A DNA stretch of 29,989 nucleotides from Anaerolineae bacterium. Lineage in GTDB: Bacteria; Chloroflexota; Anaerolineae; Promineifilales; Promineifilaceae. Both the position numbers and the translations under genes were made by a program. Below the pieces are notes generated by a model. The model worked only from the letters and a program-made list of their open reading frames with translations. It was not told where the DNA came from and searched no databases. The stretch is taken from positions 1 through 29,989 of the forward strand of contig JANQGC010000093.1 in NCBI GenBank assembly GCA_028277515.1. The letters run 5' to 3'. Below, piece after piece: positions 1-6,048 of the stretch (its first letter is position 1; the number at the start of each line of letters is the position of its first letter).

Positions 1-62
1 AGCGCCTATACAACATCCATTCAGTGGCTATCAAGCTGCAAGACAAGGAGAAAAGCCGATGA
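1..62 (+). CDS. C-terminal end of an upstream element gene (partial)
   Basis: Frame 3 is open from the left edge and ends with TGA at 60-62, which overlaps the next start as ATGA. The visible residues are RLYNIHSVAIKLQDKEKSR. The four-base stop/start overlap is typical of translational coupling in phage late operons. The fragment is too short to assign a function. Frames 1 and 2 are also open here, so the choice rests on the ATGA overlap. Confidence 0.5.
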   Translation, partial: RLYNIHSVAIKLQDKEKSR

Positions 63-691
63 GCAGAAGAAGAAAGCGGCGACGCCCCTTCCCCACGAGC
101 GGCCGCGGACCCCGCGACGATGATACTATCGTTTACAAAATATCCGGCGGTGGTGAAGTTTTGGTCGGCGGCGAAACCGTCTTCGTCGGCCCAGACGGCA
201 TCCAGGTTTTAGCTTCAATTTCAGGGAACTATGAGGACCAAAATGCTTATACTTTTATTGATGATGACGGGTATGATATCGGCGGTCTCTACGCTCGTGA
301 TGATGCTGGCCAAAATCTGGTCAGTCTACGAGTGGTCGACCCGCCAGGGAATGACGACGACTGCCTACTACAGGTGGTCGCAGAAGCCGACAACGGAGGA
401 CCAGCCGAGGCGCAAGTGAGTATCTCGGCCACGCGCGAAGGGGAATCGGACGGCGCATCTGTCACATTGTCCAAAGACAATAGTAAAAGCGAGATAGATT
501 TACTCTGTGCCGATCGCGTACGCATCTCGCCAGTGATCAACCTGCTGGGCGCTTCCCTTGAACTTTGCGACGTCTACATCAAAGGCAGTAACTTCATCAT
601 CAAGTACAATGATGGCGGAACGACCAGGTACAAATATTTAGATTTATCGGGAACCGGCACATCCTGGACCCACAGCACAACCGAGCCCTAA
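59..691 (+). CDS. Phage tail-type structural protein
   Basis: This 210-residue protein begins with a strongly basic stretch (MSRRRKRRRP). Glycine-, serine-, aspartate- and threonine-rich beta sequence follows. The C-terminus carries a segment around KYNDGGTTRYKYLDLSG, of the kind found at the end of many phage minor structural and tail-fibre proteins. It has no membrane segment and no enzymatic motif. The start is supported by AGGAG nine bases upstream and by the ATGA overlap with the previous gene. The next gene starts at the base after its stop codon (TAA then ATG), so the two are co-translated. The structural role is inferred from composition and the C-terminal motif. Whether it is a fibre, decoration or baseplate protein cannot be decided. 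Confidence 0.65.
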   Translation: MSRRRKRRRPFPTSGRGPRDDDTIVYKISGGGEVLVGGETVFVGPDGIQVLASISGNYEDQNAYTFIDDDGYDIGGLYARDDAGQNLVSLRVVDPPGNDDDCLLQVVAEADNGGPAEAQVSISATREGESDGASVTLSKDNSKSEIDLLCADRVRISPVINLLGASLELCDVYIKGSNFIIKYNDGGTTRYKYLDLSGTGTSWTHSTTEP

Positions 692-988
692 ATGACCACT
701 GAATTCTTAGAAGCCCTCAACAAAATATTAGCCGAGGACAACGTCCCCCAGGCGACAATCAATAAAGTCGCTATTGCTATCGCCCTCGATGCGAAGAACT
801 CAGTTATCGAGCACAAATTGGAGCAGGCAACGAAAATGGGAGAACTGCGCGACTCTATCCAACAGCAAACAGATAACATTGACAAGTTGACGGCCGTAGT
901 GGCCAAGCATGAAGAGTTCCAGCAAACTCACCCCTCCCTACTCTGGCTGCTGCGCTTCCAAACAAAAAAACGATCACCGTCATCGTGA
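692..988 (+). CDS. Coiled-coil protein, probably extended by frameshift into a membrane anchor
   Basis: Read without recoding, this is a 98-residue protein. Its middle (about residues 40-75) is charged and helical with heptad-like spacing, and its end is QTKKRSPSS. No family is recognised. The ATG directly abuts the upstream stop. At A7 (964-970) the ribosome, or a corrected sequence, could move to the -1 frame. That adds 33 residues including TITVIVIVFVLLSIIYV, a good transmembrane helix, and ends at 1071. The full 126-residue form would be a coiled coil with a C-terminal anchor. Position after the tail gene and before the end of the late operon suggests a lysis or membrane-associated role, but that is only an inference. 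Confidence 0.6.
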   Translation: MTTEFLEALNKILAEDNVPQATINKVAIAIALDAKNSVIEHKLEQATKMGELRDSIQQQTDNIDKLTAVVAKHEEFQQTHPSLLWLLRFQTKKRSPSS

Positions 989-1071
989 TCGTTTTCGTCC
1001 TGCTCTCGATTATTTACGTGTCTAGCTTTCGCCAGTTTGCCCTGGGCCTGCTCGGCCTGCCCCAGTTCTAG
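964..1071 (+). other. Slippery A7, hairpin and -1 frame membrane extension
   Basis: In the 0 frame the codons are ACA AAA AAA CGA, so 964-970 forms the heptamer A AAA AAA. Directly after it CGATCAC (971-977) pairs with GTGATCG (985-991), and the stem can extend through AAAA/TTTT. The -1 frame from 970 is open to TAG at 1069-1071 and encodes a transmembrane helix. The 0-frame stop lies inside the hairpin. The TAG shares CTAG with the stop codon of the opposing gene at 1068, as expected if 1071 is the true gene end. A one-base homopolymer error or mutation would look the same. Confidence 0.55.
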
Positions 1072-1358
1072 CCTGCTTGTTTGAATATTTCAGGAAATTC
1101 AATCTTAAACTGCAAACAGAAATCATTCACACCATCGTAATATGCTTCTTCTTTTTCATCCAAAGTGTCTTCCTTTACAGTCAAAGCAAATTCCTGTTGT
1201 TGAAGAACATGTGTTTTTATTCTTTCTAACATTTCAAAATCAATCCTCTTTTCCACAATCTCCAGCTTAACTGAAACATTTTCAACTTCCCCTCTTAAAT
1301 CTCTTACAAATTCAATAAATCGTTGTAAATAATCAATTTCTGCTTGTTCGCTGCCCAT
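1068..1358 (-). CDS. Small hypothetical helical protein of the early operon
   Basis: This 96-residue acidic, mostly helical protein has a heptad-like stretch around VENVSVKLEIVEKRIDFEML and no recognised domain. GGAGGAAAT just upstream of the ATG at 1358 is a strong ribosome binding site. It is the last gene of the leftward operon and overlaps the rightward gene tail to tail through CTAG. It is noticeably more AT-rich than the PP-loop gene upstream and contains no CGGCCG, which suggests separate acquisition together with its neighbour at 1382. No function can be proposed. Confidence 0.7.
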   Translation of the reverse strand: MGSEQAEIDYLQRFIEFVRDLRGEVENVSVKLEIVEKRIDFEMLERIKTHVLQQQEFALTVKEDTLDEKEEAYYDGVNDFCLQFKIEFPEIFKQAG

Positions 1359-1381
1359 CTGATTTCCTCCAAGGTATTAAA

Positions 1382-1582
1382 TCAATACACCTTTCTTTCC
1401 ACCAACATTTTCTGAATAGCTCTGCCACGCTTAAGCAACCGCTTTGCTTCATTTCCTGGAAATGAAAAGTAACTGTTGCTGAAGGTCAACCAATCAACCC
1501 TTACCCTAGATATTTGGACATAAACCGTCCCAATGCTACTTACATCCACTTCACATCTATAAATTTTGGTTTTTTGCGTCAT
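1382..1582 (-). CDS. Small hypothetical protein
   Basis: This 66-residue basic protein starts MTQKTKIYRCEVDVSSIGTV and ends with a K/R-rich helix (AKRLLKRGRAIQKMLVERK). Its N-terminal half looks like short beta strands. No family is recognised. The ribosome binding site is weak (GGAA). It lies 23 bases from each neighbour in the leftward operon and shares the AT-rich composition of the 1068 gene. Confidence 0.55.
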   Translation of the reverse strand: MTQKTKIYRCEVDVSSIGTVYVQISRVRVDWLTFSNSYFSFPGNEAKRLLKRGRAIQKMLVERKVY

Positions 1583-1605
1583 ATTTCCAACTTAAGCTAG
1601 CCGAT

Positions 1606-2793
1606 CTAACCCACTTTACGTTCAAGCGCGCGGAGCAACAACGGCTGCACAACCAGCTCGTCACCCACAGTCTTGATTAAATCAATGGGTACATCGGCCG
1701 CTATATCATCAGCCGACCATTTTTGCGGCCACAAATTTAACGCCCACATCTCGCGAATACGCGCTTCTTCTTCATCATTTATCAGATCGACACGGGCACG
1801 CTTCTGAATATCCAACACCTTCTCTAAACCATATTCCCTGGCTTTCATCAGGAGCGGCCCCATACGCTGGCCGTTCTTAGAATAAGATCCCGCTTTTGTT
1901 CGTTCGGGCACAGCCTTGCGCTTGCGGTTGCGCGGCTTTTTCAACTCAGCGTAAAGCGGCCGTAATTCCAGGAGCGGTGACAGGTGCGCCCATTTTTCGG
2001 TGCGACAGAGACGCTCAAGAGCCACGTCACGACTGGCTAAGTTACAACCCGAACAACCGGTGCGCACATCACCATCACCATACACATCCGCTATTCCAGC
2101 AACTTCATCATATCCATGCCGGTGATTTTCAAAATACAACCAGTCATATATGTGGCACAATCGCCAGTGGAGCAGCGGTGCGAGTGTATCAGCAACAGCC
2201 TCGTTGGTAGAAACCTGGAACCAGCCTTGCCCACATTCACCCGTATCCTTGGAACAGGACACAGCAATGCGCTGATCCCTTGCCGCACTTTCGCCCATAC
2301 GCACGCCCGTAATGGAGAGAACCTTCTCCCCTGCTTTACCCCCTACTCCTTGAAGGGCATTCATCATTGGTTGCACCTTCAATTTAGGAGTGCACCAGCG
2401 AAAGGTGTTGCTCGGAGGAGGGACGCCATAACCAAGCATATAGACAAAGAAACGATCATCTAAATCCGGCAGGACCACCCTTGCGTCAAATCCATCACGG
2501 CGCAGAGCCTCCAGAACAAGCATGGCTGTCTGATGCAGCGGCGGGTATTCTTTTCTTGTGTCTGCATACAAAATCGACAAACTCTCCGGCCTTGGAATTA
2601 AATTTTCTTTGATTGCCCAAGCCACAAAAGTGACCGTTGCGCTGCTGTCTTTCCCACCGCTAAAAGCGATTGACCAATGCCTGTATCGCTCGCCATATTC
2701 CCTTAAGCTGGCCAAGCTCAACTCAATCGCCCCGTTCAGATTCATGCGCTCATTCTCAAAAAGAGAAATCTGTCGCCCGCGTGCTTTATTCAT
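1606..2793 (-). CDS. PP-loop ATPase, PAPS-reductase/DndC-like
   Basis: The 395-residue protein has the PP-loop SGGKDSSA at about residues 45-52, the downstream RWCTPKLKV motif, and a later TGCSGC cysteine pair. This is the pattern of the phosphoadenosine phosphosulfate reductase/DndC group of adenylating sulfur-transfer enzymes, some of which bind an iron-sulfur cluster. Phage members are usually annotated as PAPS reductases, but their substrate is not established. The ATG at 2793 is chosen because GAGGAGAG lies at the right distance and the upstream gene stops two bases before it (TGA G ATG). A TTG at 2814 is the longer alternative. No other dnd genes are present. The last residues LLRALERKVG nearly duplicate the end of the exonuclease upstream. 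Confidence 0.85.
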   Translation of the reverse strand: MNKARGRQISLFENERMNLNGAIELSLASLREYGERYRHWSIAFSGGKDSSATVTFVAWAIKENLIPRPESLSILYADTRKEYPPLHQTAMLVLEALRRDGFDARVVLPDLDDRFFVYMLGYGVPPPSNTFRWCTPKLKVQPMMNALQGVGGKAGEKVLSITGVRMGESAARDQRIAVSCSKDTGECGQGWFQVSTNEAVADTLAPLLHWRLCHIYDWLYFENHRHGYDEVAGIADVYGDGDVRTGCSGCNLASRDVALERLCRTEKWAHLSPLLELRPLYAELKKPRNRKRKAVPERTKAGSYSKNGQRMGPLLMKAREYGLEKVLDIQKRARVDLINDEEEARIREMWALNLWPQKWSADDIAADVPIDLIKTVGDELVVQPLLLRALERKVG

Positions 2794-2794
2794 C

Positions 2795-3367
2795 TCAACC
2801 CACTCTCCTCTCAAGCGCGCGCAGCAGCGCGGCCGTCATCCGCGCATCAGCCAGCGCATCGTGAGCATCAGCTACCTCGACGTCTTGCTGGCGACAAGCA
2901 ACTTCCAGCGACTGCCATTTATAGCTTTGGTGCCAGGAGCTCCAATCCCCCCAATAACGAGCATAGGCCTCCATGACGCAAAACCAGTTAACATTCACTA
3001 GCCAGTTCCAATCGGAATTAACCATGTCAACCGATTGGTCGATCATGCGTGTGTCGTATCGAACATTATAAATAGCGGCCGTACGATCACACAGGTAATC
3101 GATCAAAAAGCCTCTCAAATCTTCCATCGTTGGTGCGTCTTTCACGTCATCCCATGATATACCGTGAATTTTTTCGGCTTCCGGCCATGTCCTGGCCTTA
3201 CGCGGCCTAACATTCGAGTAAAGCAACCTGTCGCCCTCAAGAGTACAAATCGCTATCTGAATAACTTCGTCTTCCGGCCCCAGGCCCGTCGTCTCCGTAT
3301 CCAAAACGAGAGCGTTCCGCTCCCTTAATTCACTAATAAAAACTTGGATTTCTTTTAATGGACTCAT
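2795..3367 (-). CDS. DEDDh 3'-5' exonuclease (DnaQ/RNase T-like)
   Basis: This 190-residue protein carries all three exonuclease motifs: ExoI DTETTG (residues 23-28), ExoII around YNVRYDTRMID, and ExoIII HDALADARMT, with the His and Asp of the DEDDh type. It is predicted to remove nucleotides from 3' ends of DNA or RNA using two metal ions. It lacks polymerase or helicase domains, so it acts as a free-standing nuclease. Possible roles in the element are proofreading, end trimming or recombination. AAAGG precedes the ATG, and the gene overlaps the previous one by 35 bases. The C-terminus (LLRALERRVG) matches the end of the next gene's product. Confidence 0.88.
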   Translation of the reverse strand: MSPLKEIQVFISELRERNALVLDTETTGLGPEDEVIQIAICTLEGDRLLYSNVRPRKARTWPEAEKIHGISWDDVKDAPTMEDLRGFLIDYLCDRTAAIYNVRYDTRMIDQSVDMVNSDWNWLVNVNWFCVMEAYARYWGDWSSWHQSYKWQSLEVACRQQDVEVADAHDALADARMTAALLRALERRVG

Positions 3368-3764
3368 TTTTACCTTTCCTTTTTGCTTTTCTTTTCCTCA
3401 GCCACTGCCCCGCCCGGTACTGATCCGTTTTTGACAGATTCAACAATTCGGCCGTCCCTACCCAGCGCCAGGTCAACAACGACGATCCCCAACCCGATTT
3501 AATAGGCACGCCATGACGATAAAACGGCCCATCAATCACAACCCGGTCAGGGATCAACAAAAATGCCCGTTCTACAGCCTCCCTGACAACCTCATCTTCC
3601 ATTAGCGTTGGAATCTTTCCCCAACGCGACCAGACGAGACGCGCTCTAACATTCGTATCGCCCGCAGGCTGCGGGGTAAACGCCAGGTACAGGCCCCGCG
3701 AGAGCTTAGCCGCCTTTTTCGTTTCGCTGTTAATCAGAATTTCGATGATTTCATTTAATGGCAT
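3333..3764 (-). CDS. Hypothetical phage protein
   Basis: The 143-residue protein starts MPLNEIIEILINSETKKAAK. It continues with a mixed alpha/beta region (RGLYLAFTPQPAG, LVWSRWG) and ends in a very basic tail (RKRKAKRKGK). The ATG at 3764 has TAGGAA at good spacing. A start at 3806 would add 14 residues and overlap the upstream gene more. No family is recognised. Its N-terminal segment is repeated, in DNA and in protein (EKAIEILITSEMKK), 500 bp upstream at 4222-4246, on the far side of the DUF7694-like gene. Confidence 0.7.
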   Translation of the reverse strand: MPLNEIIEILINSETKKAAKLSRGLYLAFTPQPAGDTNVRARLVWSRWGKIPTLMEDEVVREAVERAFLLIPDRVVIDGPFYRHGVPIKSGWGSSLLTWRWVGTAELLNLSKTDQYRAGQWLRKRKAKRKGKNESIKRNPSFY

Positions 3765-4246
3765 GTCCACGATTCCTAGAGGTACGGCCGTCAAATTTAA
3801 GACCAAATATCCGCCTTAAATACTTTTCTTTCACTCCTGGAATCCCAACCATTATTGGATCCGGTAAAGGTATTTCACTTTCAATTGGCCTCCACAAGTG
3901 TAAAACAGGCGCATTATTCACATACAAGCTCTTTGGTGGATGCACTTGCATAACAGCCTCTTCTTCCTCCCAAAACAAATTCTTTACTTTACACATTTCA
4001 TTCCAATCAGGAAGATTCCCACTCTTTTTAAAAACCGAAACGTGCTCCCATCCTAAACCATTAGTTGAAATACAAACCAAACCTGCTCCAACTACAAACC
4101 AAATACCAACTGGCCACACCTGAAAACGTGCCTCTTTAATCGTTCTGCTATACTTAACAATTCCCTTTGGCTTCTTTAATCTCATTTCAACGTAAATCCC
4201 CTCATGAGGCGAATTTTTTCATTTCGCTGGTAATCAGAATCTCAAT
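3722..4246. repeat. 25-bp imperfect direct repeat flanking an AT-rich gene
   Basis: Copies lie at 3722-3746 and 4222-4246, match at 22 of 25 positions, and are exactly 500 bp apart. On the minus strand both encode a related peptide (EILINSETKK and EILITSEMKK). Between them sits the AT-rich DUF7694-like gene. The arrangement suggests a gene cassette inserted beside a duplicated 5' gene end. Confidence 0.65.
3751..4185 (-). CDS. DUF7694-type phage protein
   Basis: The 144-residue product contains the run W-E-H-V-S-V, then DWNEMCKVKNLFW, an acidic EEEEAVMQVHPP, YVNNAP and LHLWRP. This series matches the pattern I know for the phage-associated DUF7694 family (W-hydrophobic-S-V ... EM..vK..FF..E.viQ.HPP..YVN......LHLWRP). 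No biochemical function is known for that family. GAGGGG lies 12 bases before the ATG, and the end overlaps the next start by 14 bases. The gene is clearly more AT-rich than both neighbours and is bracketed by a 25-bp repeat, which points to recent transfer as a cassette. Confidence 0.75.
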   Translation of the reverse strand: MRLKKPKGIVKYSRTIKEARFQVWPVGIWFVVGAGLVCISTNGLGWEHVSVFKKSGNLPDWNEMCKVKNLFWEEEEAVMQVHPPKSLYVNNAPVLHLWRPIESEIPLPDPIMVGIPGVKEKYLRRIFGLKFDGRTSRNRGHAIK

Positions 4247-4272
4247 AGCTTTTTCCTTCTCCTGCGCCACCA
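4202..4272 (-). pseudogene. Duplicated gene-start fragment overlapping the zinc-ribbon gene
   Basis: In a frame different from the zinc-ribbon gene, the minus strand reads V-C-E-L-V-A-Q-E-K-E-K-A-I-E-I-L-I-T-S-E, then MKKFAS and TGA at 4204-4202. It resembles the N-terminus of the 3333-3764 product (NEIIEILINSETKKAA). Possible initiators are GTG or TTG only, without a clear ribosome binding site. It is either a remnant of a second copy or a tiny dual-coded gene. Confidence 0.4.
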
Positions 4273-4461
4273 ATTCGCACACGCCACCGAACAATACCGC
4301 CGATCAGAGCGAGACCGGGCCAGGGAGACGCCACAGGCCACACAACCGGCCGCCGCCGATCTCCCCGTCAAACCCAATCTCCGCCGCCGCTCGCGCCGCC
4401 AGCGGTAGGCCGTGCGCCGGCAATTCTCATGATACCTGCGTTTCCCGGGAGCGGCGGCCAT
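4234..4461 (-). CDS. Small basic double zinc-ribbon protein
   Basis: The 75-residue product from the only ATG is very arginine-rich. It contains HENCRRTAYRWRRERRRR and then CVACG...RRYCSVACANWWRRRR, a C-x2-C/C-x3-C metal knuckle common in phage DNA-associated proteins. In the same frame, upstream of that ATG, the sequence continues RCTNGRCVVCGRG, which supplies the first CxxC of a second, matching knuckle, but no ATG, GTG or TTG precedes it before the frame's TGA. The true product may therefore start further upstream by an unusual route (see findings). The gene is very GC-rich. It lies at the end of the membrane-protein gene, and its ATG has no Shine-Dalgarno sequence. Function is unknown, and nucleic-acid binding is plausible. 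Confidence 0.6.
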   Translation of the reverse strand: MAAAPGKRRYHENCRRTAYRWRRERRRRLGLTGRSAAAGCVACGVSLARSRSDRRYCSVACANWWRRRRKKLLRF

Positions 4462-4489
4462 GCCCCGGCCGCAGACGACGCAACGACCA

Positions 4490-5176
4490 TTAGTGCAGCG
4501 GTTCCGCTTCTGAGGAACGGCCGTTAATGCCAGGAGGGGAGGGGGGTTGAAATTTCTTTGCAGTTTTCATACTCCCCGGACCGAAGCCCATCTCCATCAG
4601 CACATCGCGGCGCATTTGCTTTTGCAACTCGCGCACAACCTCGACGCGAATGTCATCCATAGAGGATTCAACGCCTTGTAGGGATTCATCCACCAGCTTA
4701 GCGCGAATATCGGCCGACTTACCCTTCACGGATTCGGCCGCGTCCGACAGATTGAAGGCAGCAGAACCGGCAATGTGCACGGCCGTGACAACAATCACGA
4801 CCGTTAAGGCCAGCAGGCCCACACTATCATGATAAGCGGTCAGATCCACCAACCCATAGCTATGTACCGCCAACTGGTTCACGCTCATCGCAATCGACAA
4901 TCCCAGGGCCATACAGCCGAACAGCAGCGACATTGAGCGCTGGTTGCGCGTGTCGGCCGTGCGCTTGTAGGCCCAAAACCAGACCAGAAACGCCACATCG
5001 GCAACCAGGACCGCGTACAGGCCGCCGACAATACTGCCCATCCAACCCTGGATACCGAATGCGGCACCCAGGTAGATACGGCCGAAAGCGTAAGAGAGAG
5101 CGGCATTGATCAGGATCACCGCAATGGAAAATCCCGCCAACGCCCAATTTACAACACCTTGATAATTTTGTTTCAT
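4490..5176 (-). CDS. Four-helix membrane protein with cytoplasmic coiled tail
   Basis: The 228-residue protein has four hydrophobic segments in its first 145 residues (around VVNWALAGFSIAVILINAAL, GSIVGGLYAVLVADVAFLVW, SLLFGCMALGLSIAM and LLALTVVIVVTAVHIAG). A charged helical tail of about 80 residues follows and ends in a proline-rich segment. No family is recognised. The ATG at 5176 is preferred over GTG at 5182 because AGGA is spaced correctly for it. Its 5' leader holds a strong hairpin (5223-5253). The C-terminal codons contain a run of six C (CAA CCC CCC TCC). A +1 slip there would fuse the protein to the zinc-ribbon frame downstream. Confidence 0.7.
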   Translation of the reverse strand: MKQNYQGVVNWALAGFSIAVILINAALSYAFGRIYLGAAFGIQGWMGSIVGGLYAVLVADVAFLVWFWAYKRTADTRNQRSMSLLFGCMALGLSIAMSVNQLAVHSYGLVDLTAYHDSVGLLALTVVIVVTAVHIAGSAAFNLSDAAESVKGKSADIRAKLVDESLQGVESSMDDIRVEVVRELQKQMRRDVLMEMGFGPGSMKTAKKFQPPSPPGINGRSSEAEPLH

Positions 5177-5222
5177 TTTCACACCATCCTTTGTTATAAT
5201 TTGTTTTCAACACACCATTGGG

Positions 5223-5253
5223 CAACGGCCGGACGTAAGACACCCGGCCGTTG
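5223..5253. promoter_or_regulatory. Perfect 10-bp inverted repeat in the leader of the membrane-protein gene
   Basis: CAACGGCCGG (5223-5232) and CCGGCCGTTG (5244-5253) form a GC-rich stem with an 11-base loop. Neither strand has a T-run after it, so it does not look like an intrinsic terminator. Each arm contains one CGGCCG. It lies 47 bases upstream of the ATG at 5176 on the minus strand and could be an RNA processing or attenuation element. Confidence 0.5.
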
Positions 5254-5292
5254 TCCGCTTTCATAGGGGATCAAGCCATAGACAATACCTCC

Positions 5293-5514
5293 TCAATAAT
5301 CGTGTATCCAAAACGGCAATACATCGCCATGAACCACACAAGTAAAGCCAATAAATTCATAGCAATAACTTCTTTCACGAACTGTGCCCGTAGACGTGTA
5401 CCGGCCACAATGCGGACACCGGCGCACAACCAGAATGAAATCACCGTCACGGCCGTATCTTAGCCAAGGCTGTGTTTCCCATTTGTCCGGATCTTCCGCC
5501 CAATGTTCATTCAT
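5293..5514 (-). CDS. Small zinc-knuckle protein
   Basis: The 73-residue product starts MNEHWAEDPDKWETQPW. It contains CPHCGRYTSTG and, later, C-x7-F-T-C-x2-HGDVLPFW, so four Cys/His ligands for one metal are plausible. It is acidic at the N-terminus with several tryptophans. It is similar in style to the other short Cys-rich products of this operon (5896-6048, 4234-4461) but not obviously homologous. No strong Shine-Dalgarno sequence precedes it. Function is unknown. Confidence 0.65.
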   Translation of the reverse strand: MNEHWAEDPDKWETQPWLRYGRDGDFILVVRRCPHCGRYTSTGTVRERSYCYEFIGFTCVVHGDVLPFWIHDY

Positions 5515-5610
5515 AAGAGAGCAGGGGAATAAAAACCCCTATACTTAAGCTAAACTGTGTTAGCTCAATTAAAATTCTGAACAAGCAACAATCATGCCTT
5601 CGCCTGTTAC
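5515..5610 (-). other. Intergenic stretch with two small hairpins
   Basis: Between the zinc-knuckle gene and the interrupted gene upstream are two inverted repeats: AGGGG/CCCCT (5523-5540, 8-base loop) and AGCTAA/TTAGCT (5548-5565, 6-base loop). Read on the minus strand, they would fold in the mRNA just before the 5514 start. No protein-coding signal is seen here. Confidence 0.35.
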
Positions 5611-5895
5611 CTATAACCATTGTTCAACCGTCGCCAGACAAAACCACATACCATTCTCAGCTTGAACTGGCTCAACGGGATAATCGACACGATCGTCTGG
5701 ATGATATCCATCTGGAATAAAAACTTAAAAACTAAGTTGAGGATCAACCTCAGTGCAAGATTCAAGTAAATCATATTCGTGATCAGGGTCCATATCGTAA
5801 TCATTCCTCCCGTACCGAACTGCATCTTCTGGATTTTTCGCCGCAATCCACCAATCAGCGCCATCATAAATGTGAAACAATTTAAGTTCGCTCAT
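5611..5895 (-). pseudogene. Small hypothetical gene interrupted by an in-frame TAA
   Basis: From the ATG at 5895 (GAGGA upstream; upstream gene's TGA directly abuts) the frame reads MSELKLFHIYDGADWWIAAK and on to DPQLSF, 56 residues, then TAA at 5727-5725. The same frame continues without further stops as VFIPDGYHPDDRVDYPVEPV and on to FCLATVEQWL before TAG at 5613-5611. The downstream half has coding character: acidic, with tryptophans and prolines like its neighbours. A restored product would be 94 residues. The simplest explanation is a nonsense mutation. Stop-codon readthrough or a sequencing error are alternatives. No family is recognised. Confidence 0.65.
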
Positions 5896-6048
5896 TCATT
5901 CCTCTAAACATCCCGTGCAACACAACAACATGTCATCATCAAAGAAGCCTTCAATAAAATCCCAACCTTCAGGTAGCCTTACACTATCTTCAATCACTCC
6001 GCACAAATCACACTGCCACCGATGATATTTTTCAATCTGATCATTCAT
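5896..6048 (-). CDS. 50-residue two-CxxC protein
   Basis: This short gene reads MNDQIEKYHRWQCDLCGVIE and ends DDDMLLCCTGCLEE, with CDLCG near residue 13 and CCTGC near the C-terminus, a probable four-cysteine zinc knuckle. GGAAGGTG lies three bases before the ATG. The start overlaps the end of the 6041 gene by eight bases, and its TGA directly abuts the ATG of the next gene at 5895. These spacings make it a genuine member of the operon despite its size. Function is unknown; it may mediate protein or nucleic-acid contacts. Confidence 0.75.
   Translation of the reverse strand: MNDQIEKYHRWQCDLCGVIEDSVRLPEGWDFIEGFFDDDMLLCCTGCLEE

Noticed and set aside
964..996. Intrinsic terminator on the plus strand at the A7/hairpin
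   Set aside because: The hairpin is followed by only TTTT, and the -1 frame remains open and coding-like beyond it. A frameshift stimulator explains the layout better, although weak termination cannot be excluded.
1606..2793. A Dnd phosphorothioation system
   Set aside because: Only a DndC-like protein is present. No DndB, DndD, DndE, IscS/DndA or associated restriction genes are found in the window.
2558..3001. 147-residue plus-strand open frame
   Set aside because: It is antisense to the PP-loop and DEDDh genes, both identified by catalytic motifs.
4860..5264. 134-residue minus-strand open frame with many Cys and Arg
   Set aside because: It overlaps the membrane-protein gene in another frame, runs into the hairpin leader and has arginine-rich shadow composition.
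5607..5867. 86-residue open frame on the minus strand rich in hydrophobic residues
   Set aside because: It is out of frame with the better-supported gene at 5895-5611, which has a ribosome binding site, abuts the upstream stop and has normal composition. The hydrophobic reading is a shadow.
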